Source: JBGPHT01 sp041484525 (lineage in GTDB: Bacteria; Acidobacteriota; Terriglobia; Bryobacterales; Bryobacteraceae). Taken from it: a stretch of 64,000 nucleotides of DNA. Location of the stretch: the NCBI GenBank assembly GCA_041484525.1, contig JBGPHT010000024.1:3141-67140 (forward strand), read 5' to 3'. Below are positions 51,419 to 59,839 of this stretch, piece after piece (positions within the stretch are counted from its first letter, which is position 1; each line of letters begins with the position of its first letter). The translations under genes were made by a program, and so were the position numbers. The notes beneath the pieces were generated by a model. It had not been told where the DNA came from. It made no database searches and saw only the letters and a program-made list of their open reading frames with translations.

Positions 51419-51500
51419 CGAAATTCCGATTGTATCAGGCGCTGGCGCGGCCCGAAACTCCCGCCGTTCCGCGGTGTCTAATGAAGGTATCGAGGTGTGT

Positions 51501-52607
51501 ATGCGATTTCGCGCAGCCCTACTTCTCGTTGCCGCCGGATGTGTAAGTGCGCAGACCGATCGGGATTGGTTGAATCGTGGCGTGCAGGCATTCAAGAGCG
51601 CCCGATATGCGGACGCAGCGGACGCGTTTCAGCGCGCCGTCGAGCTGAATCCCTCGAGCGTGCCGGCCCACCTGTACCTGGGCACGGCATACATGCAGCA
51701 GTACATTCCGGGGGCGGAGTCGTCCGAAAACAGCGCCAATGCCGACAAGGCCCAGGCGGAATTTCAGCGGGTGCTGGATCTGGATTCCGGCAACAAGGTC
51801 GCGCTGGCTTCGATTGCATCGTTGGATTTGAATCGAAAGCGGTTCGACGACGCCCGCGACGCGTACAAGCGGCTGCTCGCCGTCGATCCGAACAACCGGG
51901 AAGCGTACTACTCTCTCGCCTTCATCGCCTGGTCGCAGTGGTATCCGGCGTACAGTAAGACGCGTCAGGAGCTGGGGATGAGGCCGGAGGATCCCGGCCC
52001 GATCGCCGATGCCGCAGTCCGGACAAGGCTGCGGAGCCAATGGTGGACGGTGCTTGATGAAGGCATCTGGAACCTGAACCGCGCCCTCGAGCTCGATCCC
52101 GAGTACGCCGATGCCATGGCTTACATGAACCTGTTCGTTCGCGAGCGGGCCGACCTGCGCGACACCAAACAGGAATACCAGCAGGATGTCGCCGATGCTG
52201 ACCAGTGGGTGCAGAAGGCGCTTGCCGCCAAAATGGCGCAGGCGGCGAGAATGCAATCGCCGATGGTCGCGCCGCCTCCGCCTCCCCCACCGCCACCAGG
52301 AGGCTCGGGGCGTGGGGACAGGATCCGGGTGGGCAGCGTTCAGATGGCGAAGTTGCTCGTGAAGCCGAATCCTGTTTACCCGCCACTGGCCCTGCAAGCG
52401 AAGATCCAGGGAACAGTTAAATTCACCATAATCATCGGCAAGGACGGACGCCCGACTAACATTCAGGTTGAAAGCGGCCATCCGCTGTTGGTTCCAGCGG
52501 CACTCGATGCCGTCAAGCAATACGTGTATCAGCCGACGCTATTAAATGGCGAGCCCACTGAAGTCAGCGCGCAGGTCGAAGTGGATTTCGTTTTGCCGGT
52601 CCAGTGA
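51501..52607 (+). CDS. TPR protein with TonB C-terminal domain
   Basis: The 368-residue protein has a signal-like N-terminus (MRFRAALLLVAAGCVSAQ), then a TPR array (about 25-220: NRGVQAFKSARYADAADAFQ, AHLYLGTAYMQQYIPGAESS, ALELDPEYADAMAYMNLFV). A poly-proline linker (VAPPPPPPPPPGG) and a TonB C-terminal domain follow (LVKPNPVYPPLALQAKIQGT ... VPAALDAVKQYVYQPTLLNG). TonB domains transmit energy to outer-membrane receptors through the TonB box, here perhaps to the Oar-like receptors. The usual ExbB/ExbD-interacting single helix is at most the signal anchor. It is divergent from comEC. Confidence 0.85.
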   Translation: MRFRAALLLVAAGCVSAQTDRDWLNRGVQAFKSARYADAADAFQRAVELNPSSVPAHLYLGTAYMQQYIPGAESSENSANADKAQAEFQRVLDLDSGNKVALASIASLDLNRKRFDDARDAYKRLLAVDPNNREAYYSLAFIAWSQWYPAYSKTRQELGMRPEDPGPIADAAVRTRLRSQWWTVLDEGIWNLNRALELDPEYADAMAYMNLFVRERADLRDTKQEYQQDVADADQWVQKALAAKMAQAARMQSPMVAPPPPPPPPPGGSGRGDRIRVGSVQMAKLLVKPNPVYPPLALQAKIQGTVKFTIIIGKDGRPTNIQVESGHPLLVPAALDAVKQYVYQPTLLNGEPTEVSAQVEVDFVLPVQ

Positions 52608-52629
52608 CAGCGCGTGCTATAACCGTTGC

Positions 52630-53835
52630 ATGATACGGCAAGCTTTCTCGATCCTGGCCCTTGCTTCCCTTGCGCTGGCGGCCGACAGCCGGCCCAAGGT
52701 GCGCGCCATCACGGCGTTCATCGATCTCGATCCGAAGAACGAGGTAGCGCAAGTCGAGGAAACGGTCAAATTCCTGAACGGCGCGCGTGACGCGATGCGC
52801 GCGGCGGGGTTCGAGGTCGAGACGATCCGCATCGTCACGCAGCCGTTTCCGAAGTACATCAACGGACTGAAACGAGATGAGGCGATCGCGGTGCTGCGCA
52901 AGTTCGACGAGCTGGCCGGCAAGCTCGGATTCTCGCCCAACATCGGGCCTGCGATGGTGGCGAATGGCGATTCGGCCGCGCCGCTCGACGTGCTGGCCGA
53001 GATCCTCGCATCCACACGCATCAACGCCAGCCTGATCACCGCCGGCACGGACGGCATCTACTGGAGCAACATCCGCGCGGCCGCGAAGCTCATCAAGAAC
53101 GTGGCGGCGCTCAGTCCCAATGGCAAGGGGAATCTCAACTTCGCCACCACTTCCATGCTCAAGCCGCAGACGCCGTTCTATCCGGGCGCGTATCACATCA
53201 ACGCCGGCCACAGCTTCGCCGTCGGGCTGGAGGGCGCGAACGTGGTGACCGAAGTCTTCGCGCAGTATCACGACCCGCGCGAGGCGGAAGAGCGGCTGGC
53301 GCAGGCTCTCACGCGGCCCCTGAAGGAGGCGGAAGCGGTGGCCATGAAAGTCGCGGCGTCGAGCGGCTGGACGTACGCCGGCATCGACCCGACGCCCGCG
53401 CCGTTGGGCGATGTGTCGATCGGCCGCGCTATCGAGAACTTCACCGGCGCTCCGTTCGGCGCCAGCGGCACCATGACGGCCGCCGGCATTATCACGCGCG
53501 CCGTGCAGGCGGTGGCCGTCAAACGCGTCGGATATTCGGGCTTGATGGTGCCGGTGCTGGAGGACAATCTGCTGGCGAAACGGTGGGCCGAAGGCACGTA
53601 CAACACGGATTCGCTGTTGGCTTATTCGGCCGTGTGCGCCACGGGGCTCGACACCATTCCGCTGCCTGGCGACATCACGGAGGAGCATCTGGCGCGCATT
53701 CTCGGCGACGTGGCGGCGCTGGCGTATAAGTGGCAGAAGCCGCTGGCGGCGCGTTTATTGCCGGCGCCGGGGAAGAAGGCCGGCGATCGCGCGGACTATG
53801 GAGATCCGCGGATGGCGCCGACGGTGGTGCGGTAG
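52630..53835 (+). CDS. exported DUF711-family protein
   Basis: The 401-residue product has a signal peptide (MIRQAFSILALASLALA) and a body typical of DUF711 (UPF0210): KVRAITAFIDLDPKNEVAQV, RAIENFTGAPFGASGTMTAA, then GYSGLMVPVLEDNLLAKRWA. The family is of unknown biochemical function and is usually cytoplasmic, so export is notable. ATG at 52630 was preferred because the signal peptide starts there. It follows the TPR-TonB gene after 22 bases and converges on the M20 gene with two bases between stops. Confidence 0.8.
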   Translation: MIRQAFSILALASLALAADSRPKVRAITAFIDLDPKNEVAQVEETVKFLNGARDAMRAAGFEVETIRIVTQPFPKYINGLKRDEAIAVLRKFDELAGKLGFSPNIGPAMVANGDSAAPLDVLAEILASTRINASLITAGTDGIYWSNIRAAAKLIKNVAALSPNGKGNLNFATTSMLKPQTPFYPGAYHINAGHSFAVGLEGANVVTEVFAQYHDPREAEERLAQALTRPLKEAEAVAMKVAASSGWTYAGIDPTPAPLGDVSIGRAIENFTGAPFGASGTMTAAGIITRAVQAVAVKRVGYSGLMVPVLEDNLLAKRWAEGTYNTDSLLAYSAVCATGLDTIPLPGDITEEHLARILGDVAALAYKWQKPLAARLLPAPGKKAGDRADYGDPRMAPTVVR

Positions 53836-53837
53836 CG

Positions 53838-55469
53838 CTACCTCACCGTCGGATATTTGATTCCCAACTGCTGCAGGTAGTTGTCGTACTTCGAGGGATC
53901 GTAGTACATCTCCCGCATTCTGGGACGGAACTCGTCCATGATCCGCTTGTTCAGCCAGACGGCAGGCTTGTCGTCCGGACGCAGGAAGCTCTTGTACTTC
54001 ACGTCTTTGGTCTGCACGTTGTCGAAGTATTCGTGCGCCGCTTTTACCAGTTCCGGGTGCAGCAGAATGTCGAGCATCGTCATGGCCTGCACTTTGGCCC
54101 CGGCCACCACGCCCTTGTGCGCGATGGGCGTCGCCATGGCGATCCCGTCGGCCCAGTTGTGACCCGGCCCGCCGGGAATGTTGGCTGGGTAGCGCAGCGT
54201 CACGGTCGGCACCACCCAGGAAATATCGCCGATATCGTCCGAGCCGCCGCCGGTCGGCACGTTGCCCGGACCGCCATCGCCAGGGTCTTCACCGGGAGCG
54301 CCGGCGCCGCCGCGGCCGCCCTGCAGCGCACGTGGGGCGCGCAACTCTCCTACGCGCGCGCTCAGCCCGCGCACCGGGACCTTCAGCTCTTTCTGTAAGC
54401 CGCGGGCCAGCGTCTGGTCGTCCTCGGTCCACTGCGGCAGGCCGACCTTCTTGATGTTCTCCTGCATCGCTTCCGCGATCGGCTTGTTGAAGTGGCCCGG
54501 CCATGCGCTGCCCAGCAGCCGCGAGGTGAACGTCGTATCCGTCATCATGGTGGCGGCCTTCGCCATGTTGTCGCCGATGCGCCACATGTCCATGATGTGG
54601 TCGTAATCGATCTCGCGGAAGTAATACCAAACCGTGGCGTCAGGCGGCACCACGTTCGGCTGATCGCCCCCATTGGTGATGACGTAGTGCGAGCGCTGCG
54701 CCAGGCGCAAGTGCTCGCGGCGAAAGTTCCAGCCGACGTCCATCAGCTCGACGGCATCGAGCGCGCTCTTGCCGCGCCATGGCGCTCCCGCCGCGTGCGC
54801 GCTCTCGCCCTTGAACGCATACTCGACCGATACCAGACCGCTGCCCGCGGCCGGTCCCCAGGAGACTCCCATGTTGCTCGCGACGTGCGCGAACAGCACC
54901 ACGTCCACGTCCTTGAAGAGCCCGGCGCGGACATAATACGCCTTGCTGCCCAGCTCTTCTTCGGCGATGCCCGGCCACAGCCGGATGGTCCCCGCCAGGT
55001 GCTCGCGCTCCATCACCTTCTTGACCGCCAGCGCCGCCATGATGTTCATGGGCATGCCGGAATTGTGGCCCTCGCCGTGGCCCGGCGCGCCATCGATCAT
55101 CGGCTCGTGCCACGCCACGCCGGGCTTTTGCGAAGCGCGCGGAATGTCATCGATGTCGGAGCCGAGCGAGATCACAGGCTTGCCCGAACCCCACGAGGCC
55201 ATCCACGCGGTCGGGATGCCGGCGATGTCGCGCTCGATGCGGAAGCCTTCCTTCTCCAGAATTCCGGTGAGGTATTTCGAGGTTTCGAATTCCTGGAAGC
55301 CGAGTTCGCCGAAGCTGAAGACGCTGTCGACCATCACCTGCGCCTGCTTCTTCATGGCGTCGATCTGCCCTGTGAGGTCGGCCTTGATGGCGGCCTCTCT
55401 TTCGGGCGTGGCTTTGGGTTGGGCGAAAGCGGCGGCGGCAAGTAAGAGCGAAAGTGCGATTGTGCGCAT
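53838..55469 (-). CDS. exported M20/AbgB-like amidohydrolase
   Basis: The 543-residue metallohydrolase has a signal peptide (MRTIALSLLLAAAAFAQ) and the M20 metal site: the aspartate in ISLGSDIDDIPR, the histidine region GAPGHGEGHNSG, the catalytic EE in PGIAEEELGSKAYY and later HVASNMGVSW. It resembles p-aminobenzoyl-glutamate hydrolase and related amidohydrolases that cleave amide bonds of aminoacyl compounds. An extra Gly-rich insertion (about 375-415: QGGRGGAGAPGEDPGDGGPG) precedes the terminal DDIGDISWVVPTV. The frame is continuous across it. It is divergent from the second TonB-dependent receptor, a hint that transported substrates are hydrolysed here. Confidence 0.87.
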   Translation of the reverse strand: MRTIALSLLLAAAAFAQPKATPEREAAIKADLTGQIDAMKKQAQVMVDSVFSFGELGFQEFETSKYLTGILEKEGFRIERDIAGIPTAWMASWGSGKPVISLGSDIDDIPRASQKPGVAWHEPMIDGAPGHGEGHNSGMPMNIMAALAVKKVMEREHLAGTIRLWPGIAEEELGSKAYYVRAGLFKDVDVVLFAHVASNMGVSWGPAAGSGLVSVEYAFKGESAHAAGAPWRGKSALDAVELMDVGWNFRREHLRLAQRSHYVITNGGDQPNVVPPDATVWYYFREIDYDHIMDMWRIGDNMAKAATMMTDTTFTSRLLGSAWPGHFNKPIAEAMQENIKKVGLPQWTEDDQTLARGLQKELKVPVRGLSARVGELRAPRALQGGRGGAGAPGEDPGDGGPGNVPTGGGSDDIGDISWVVPTVTLRYPANIPGGPGHNWADGIAMATPIAHKGVVAGAKVQAMTMLDILLHPELVKAAHEYFDNVQTKDVKYKSFLRPDDKPAVWLNKRIMDEFRPRMREMYYDPSKYDNYLQQLGIKYPTVR

Positions 55470-55623
55470 CGGGTCTCCTGATAATGGCGGTTGGTGAATT
55501 ATACCGTGTTAATTCGGCATAACGGAACCGGACTACGCCCGTCCAACCCACCAATCAAGGGGGTACACCGTCTGTGTGCCTCTATCAGGGGCACAAGGCG
55601 GAACAGAGGAGGTTAGTCAAAGC

Positions 55624-58600
55624 ATGATGAAGTTACGCTTGTATCTTATGCTGCTCGCCCTCGCGGCCGCGGCGTTCGCTCAAACCCTCAGCAGCACCAT
55701 GGACGGCCTGGTGAAAGACACCCAGGGCGCCCTCGTTCCCAAAGCCGATGTCACCGTGGTCAACAACCGCACCGCCCAGCAATTCCAGACGATCACCGAC
55801 GACAAAGGTCACTGGGCGATCGCGTCGCTGCCCACCGGCCTCTACAGCGTTTCGGTGAGCGCCACCGGCTTCAAAAAGGCCACCGCACCCGAGGTCAAAA
55901 TGGACTCCGGCATTCCGGCATCCGTCAACCTGGCGCTGGAAGTGGGCGCGGTCAGCGAGACCGTGGAAGTTACCGGCGGCGCCGAAGTGCTGGTCACCAC
56001 CAGCGCCACTGTCACCACCAATCTGACGGCCGAGCAGATCCGCGACCTGCCCATCCCCAGCCGCAACGCCACCGATCTGTTGATGACCCAGCCGGGTTCG
56101 CAGACTCCCGCCGGTCCGCGCAACACTACTTTCAACGGCCTGCCGCAGAGCACGATTAACATGACGCTCGACGGCATCAACATTCAGGACAACCTATTGA
56201 AGAACGGCTCGGGCGGCGCGCTCTATCCTGTGGTCTACCCGCGCCTCGATGCCATCGAAGAAGTCTCCGTCACCACCGCCGCCACAGGCGCGGAGAGCTT
56301 GGCGGAGGGCGCCGTCCAGATCAAGTTCGTCACCAAATCGGGCACCAACAACTGGCACGGCGGCGCGTTCCTCCAGGAGCGCAACACGGCGCTGAATGCC
56401 AACTACTACTTCAACAACATCGACGGCTTGCCGCGCGATCGCATCATCCTGCACCAGATCGGCGCCCACATAGGCGGGCCCATCAAGAAGAACAAGCTGT
56501 TCATCTTTTTTAACTACGAAGTCTTCCGCTTCCCGCAGACGTGGGATTCGGGGCAGCTCGCGGTGTTGAATCCCGCGGCGATGAATGGCACCTTCACCTA
56601 CCGTGGCACCACCGGCCAGCTTCAGTCGGTGAACCTGTATCAGATCGCGGCGGCGGCCGGATTCACTTCGACGCCCGACCCGATCATCGGGAACACGCTG
56701 CAGCAGATCGCGAAGTCGATCGGGAGCGGCGGCAGCCTGACGGACCGCATCGCTTCCAACAACGATTACAACCGGTCCAACTTCCGCTGGTTCCCCAAGG
56801 GAATGCACAAGATCGATTTTCCCCAGGGCAAGCTGGATTACAACATCAACTCGAAGCACCACTGGGAAGCCACGGGAACGGTGAACCCGTACCGGCTGGT
56901 TCCGGACGGCATCAATAACGTGCTGCCGGTTTTCCCGGGCAACGGCACGGTCCTGGGATCGCCGGTCGTGGTGGGACAGCGGGAGGCGTTCGAGTCGTTC
57001 TCGACGGCGCTGCGTTCCGCCTGGTCGGCGCACTGGACCAGCGAAATCCGCTTCGGGGTTTCCACCGGCAATGTGGTCTTCTCCGACGCCATCCAGCCGC
57101 CGATGTTCGAGCAGTGGCGCGGCTACTCGCCGAATCTCGCCTATGTGCAGAACCCTTCGCGCCGGAACACCTCATCGCGGCGCAACAACCCGGTCGAGCA
57201 GTTGACGGGCAGCGCCACCTGGTCGCACGGCGCGCACCTGATGAACGTGGGCGGCAGCTTCTCGCGCATCAATGAGTGGCAGCAGTCGTTCAGCACGCAG
57301 AACATCCCCATCGTGAACTTCGGCGTCTCGACCAGCGACCCGGTGGCCTTCGGCGGCACCAATATTTTCAATGCCGCCAATTTTCCCAACAGCCAGAATG
57401 CGGACCTGACGAATGCGCAGTCGCTTTATGCGATGCTGACAGGCCGCGTGGCTTCCATCCAGCGCTCCGTGGTGTTGGACGAGAAGACGCACACTTATGG
57501 TCCCTTCGGCGCCGTGGATCGCTTGCGCCAATGGGAGTTCGGGCTGTTCGTACAGGACAGTTGGAAGCTACGTCCGAACCTGACCGTCAACGCCGGTGTG
57601 CGGTTCGAGAATCAGAATCCGTTCCAGAGCCTGAGCGGCACTTACACGCGTCCGGGATACGCCGGTTTGTACGGCGTCTCAGGCACGGGCAACCTCTTCA
57701 AGCCTGGTACGCTCACCGGTTCCGTGCCGCAGTATTTCCAGGTGGGATCGAGCGATGTTCAGGGCTATCCGCCGACGCGCTTCTGGGCTCCCACGGCCGG
57801 CGTCGCCTGGGTGCTGCCGCATGCCAGCGGGCCGCTCGGCTGGCTGCTCGGGAATGGCGGGCAGTCGTCGGTGCTGCGCGCGGGTTTCGCGGTTGCGCCC
57901 ACGCGCGGCGATTTCACCGGCATCACGGGGGTCTGGGGCAGTAACCAAGGACGCACCATCACCACCACGGTGGATCCGAACAATACTCCGGCGGCGTTCG
58001 GCGCTCCCGGCAGCGTGTTGTTCCGCGATCCCACTCTGCCGGTTCTGGCCACGGCGGCGACGCCGTCCTACCCGCTTCCGGTGAACGCCGGCAACAGCGT
58101 CAACGATTTCGACCCCAACCTGAAGAGCCGCTATGTAGCGTCGTGGAACGTCGGGTTCCAGCGCTCCATCACTCCAGACACGGTGCTCGAGTTGCGCTAC
58201 GTCGGCAACCGTTCGGCACGCCTGTGGTCCACGTTGAATCTGAACGAAGTCAACGTCGTCGAGAGCGGATTCCTCGACCAATTCAAGATTGCGCAGAATA
58301 ACCTGACGATTGCGCAGCAGTCGAATTCGCGCAGTGTCGACTTCGGCAACAGCGGCCTGCCCGGCCAGAAGGATGTCCCGATCCTCAAGACCGCGCTCGG
58401 CACCACCAACGACACCAACAGCGCCAGCCTGCTGCAGCAGGGCCGCGCCGGCGATCTGGCCACCAATATCGCGGGCAACGCCACGTTCATGCGCAATCTC
58501 ACGAATGCCGGCTATCCCGCGAACCTGTTCCGCGTGAATCCGACCACCGTCAACGGCGGGGCGAATCTCACCACGAACTTCGGCGGCTCGACTTACAACG

Positions 58601-59412
58601 CTCTACAAGTAGAGCTGCGGCGCCGGTTCACTCACGGACTGCTGATCGGGGCCAGCTATACCTGGTCGCACTCGATCGCGACGGGCAATCTGCTCACGCT
58701 TCGCGACCTGAATACCGATGGTTTCGAAACGCCCTCCGCGTTCGACAATCGGCATTCGGTGAAGCTGAACTGGATCTACGGGCTCCCCTTCGGCTCGGGG
58801 CACCGCGCGCTGGGCAGCCTGGGCAATCCGATTCTGCGGACGGCCGTCACCGGGTGGCAATTCTCAGGGGTGGCGCGCGTCCAATCGGGCACGCCCGCGC
58901 AACTCACCAGCGGCCGCGGCACTTTCAACAACAACGATAACGGCGTCGTGTTGCACAACATGACCACGGCGGAGTTGCAGGACCAGGTATCGATCCGCAA
59001 GCTCGGCAACGGCATCGTGACGTACCTGCCGCAGTCGCTCATCAATAATTCGCTAGCCGCGTTCCAACTGGTCAACAACGTGACCTTCGACCCGAGCGCG
59101 CCCTACGTCGGACCGGCCAACACGCCCGGCCAGGTGGGCAACATCGTGTACATCTATAACCCCTGGCTCGAGCGGTGCGACCTGAGCCTCGTGAAGAAGA
59201 CCAAAATTCACGAGAGCAAGGAGATCGAATTCCGTGTCAACGCGCTAAACGTTTTCAACCTGACGAACTTTTTCCTGACGCCGAGCGGATTCGGGAGCCT
59301 CGCCGTGAACAGCACGGTGTTCGGCCAGACCCGCCAGGCGTACAAGGACCTGAACTCGACGAATGACCCGGGATCGCGGGTGATCGAGTTCGCGCTGCGG
59401 TTTACGTTTTAG
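55624..59412 (+). CDS. Oar-like TonB-dependent outer-membrane receptor
   Basis: ATG at 55624 gives 1262 residues. A signal peptide (MMKLRLYLMLLALAAAAFAQ) precedes a carboxypeptidase-regulatory domain (GLVKDTQGALVPKADVTVVN), a plug region (AEQIRDLPIPSRNATDLLMT) and a long barrel with many aromatic strands, ending VIEFALRFTF, the aromatic-terminated barrel signal. It is a paralogue of the receptor at 961, with the same domain order. Upstream GGAGG supports the start; the divergent M20 gene and this receptor share a control region with TATACC and similar boxes. The substrate is unknown. Confidence 0.9.
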   Translation: MMKLRLYLMLLALAAAAFAQTLSSTMDGLVKDTQGALVPKADVTVVNNRTAQQFQTITDDKGHWAIASLPTGLYSVSVSATGFKKATAPEVKMDSGIPASVNLALEVGAVSETVEVTGGAEVLVTTSATVTTNLTAEQIRDLPIPSRNATDLLMTQPGSQTPAGPRNTTFNGLPQSTINMTLDGINIQDNLLKNGSGGALYPVVYPRLDAIEEVSVTTAATGAESLAEGAVQIKFVTKSGTNNWHGGAFLQERNTALNANYYFNNIDGLPRDRIILHQIGAHIGGPIKKNKLFIFFNYEVFRFPQTWDSGQLAVLNPAAMNGTFTYRGTTGQLQSVNLYQIAAAAGFTSTPDPIIGNTLQQIAKSIGSGGSLTDRIASNNDYNRSNFRWFPKGMHKIDFPQGKLDYNINSKHHWEATGTVNPYRLVPDGINNVLPVFPGNGTVLGSPVVVGQREAFESFSTALRSAWSAHWTSEIRFGVSTGNVVFSDAIQPPMFEQWRGYSPNLAYVQNPSRRNTSSRRNNPVEQLTGSATWSHGAHLMNVGGSFSRINEWQQSFSTQNIPIVNFGVSTSDPVAFGGTNIFNAANFPNSQNADLTNAQSLYAMLTGRVASIQRSVVLDEKTHTYGPFGAVDRLRQWEFGLFVQDSWKLRPNLTVNAGVRFENQNPFQSLSGTYTRPGYAGLYGVSGTGNLFKPGTLTGSVPQYFQVGSSDVQGYPPTRFWAPTAGVAWVLPHASGPLGWLLGNGGQSSVLRAGFAVAPTRGDFTGITGVWGSNQGRTITTTVDPNNTPAAFGAPGSVLFRDPTLPVLATAATPSYPLPVNAGNSVNDFDPNLKSRYVASWNVGFQRSITPDTVLELRYVGNRSARLWSTLNLNEVNVVESGFLDQFKIAQNNLTIAQQSNSRSVDFGNSGLPGQKDVPILKTALGTTNDTNSASLLQQGRAGDLATNIAGNATFMRNLTNAGYPANLFRVNPTTVNGGANLTTNFGGSTYNALQVELRRRFTHGLLIGASYTWSHSIATGNLLTLRDLNTDGFETPSAFDNRHSVKLNWIYGLPFGSGHRALGSLGNPILRTAVTGWQFSGVARVQSGTPAQLTSGRGTFNNNDNGVVLHNMTTAELQDQVSIRKLGNGIVTYLPQSLINNSLAAFQLVNNVTFDPSAPYVGPANTPGQVGNIVYIYNPWLERCDLSLVKKTKIHESKEIEFRVNALNVFNLTNFFLTPSGFGSLAVNSTVFGQTRQAYKDLNSTNDPGSRVIEFALRFTF

Positions 59413-59839
59413 CGGACCGCATCATGAGCCGCCGGCGCAGCTCCGCGGTAGCTGCCCGGTGGCACCGCAGGCAGAGCGTCCGCATGTTGGAGAGGTCGCA
59501 CTCGCCGCCGCCTTCCGCGACAGGTACGATGTGGTCGGCGTCCCAGAAATGCTTGCGGCGGCCCCATTCACGCTCGAAGTCGCGGCGGGCGCGGTAGTCG
59601 AGCTTACGCTTATCGCGCCGCAGCGCTTCGGTGTCGAGGCCGCACGCGGCGCACACTCCGGCGTCGCGGGCGAAGACTTGTTGGCGGAGATATCCGGGGT
59701 CGGTGCGCAGCTTCCATTGGTGGACGCATTCGGCCCCGCAGAAAGTCAGGCGTCGCGGGGGAACGGGATTTCCGCACCACCGGCAGGCAGTCTTTTTGCG
59801 GGGAACCCACCCGCCAGGTTTTGTCCGCCGCGTGCTCAA
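59402..59839 (-). CDS. HNH endonuclease-family protein
   Basis: The 145-residue protein has a zinc-binding N-terminal part (CRWCGNPVPPRRLTFCGAEC) and an HNH core: AACGLDTEALRR, DADHIVPVAEGGGECDLSNM and RTLCLRCHRAATAELRR with the HNH-typical histidine-asparagine-histidine spread. Such small nucleases may act in phage packaging, restriction or DNA processing; no partner is evident. Its 5' end overlaps pheT by four bases (ATG inside the pheT stop region) and its 3' end overlaps the receptor gene by eleven bases, convergent. An integrated nuclease in a housekeeping operon, not a mobile one, is most likely. Confidence 0.85.
   Translation of the reverse strand: MSTRRTKPGGWVPRKKTACRWCGNPVPPRRLTFCGAECVHQWKLRTDPGYLRQQVFARDAGVCAACGLDTEALRRDKRKLDYRARRDFEREWGRRKHFWDADHIVPVAEGGGECDLSNMRTLCLRCHRAATAELRRRLMMRSAKT

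Noticed and set aside
54240..54330. Gly-rich segment in the M20 amidohydrolase taken as a frameshift
   Set aside because: The frame is continuous and family sequence resumes directly afterwards; it is an insertion loop.
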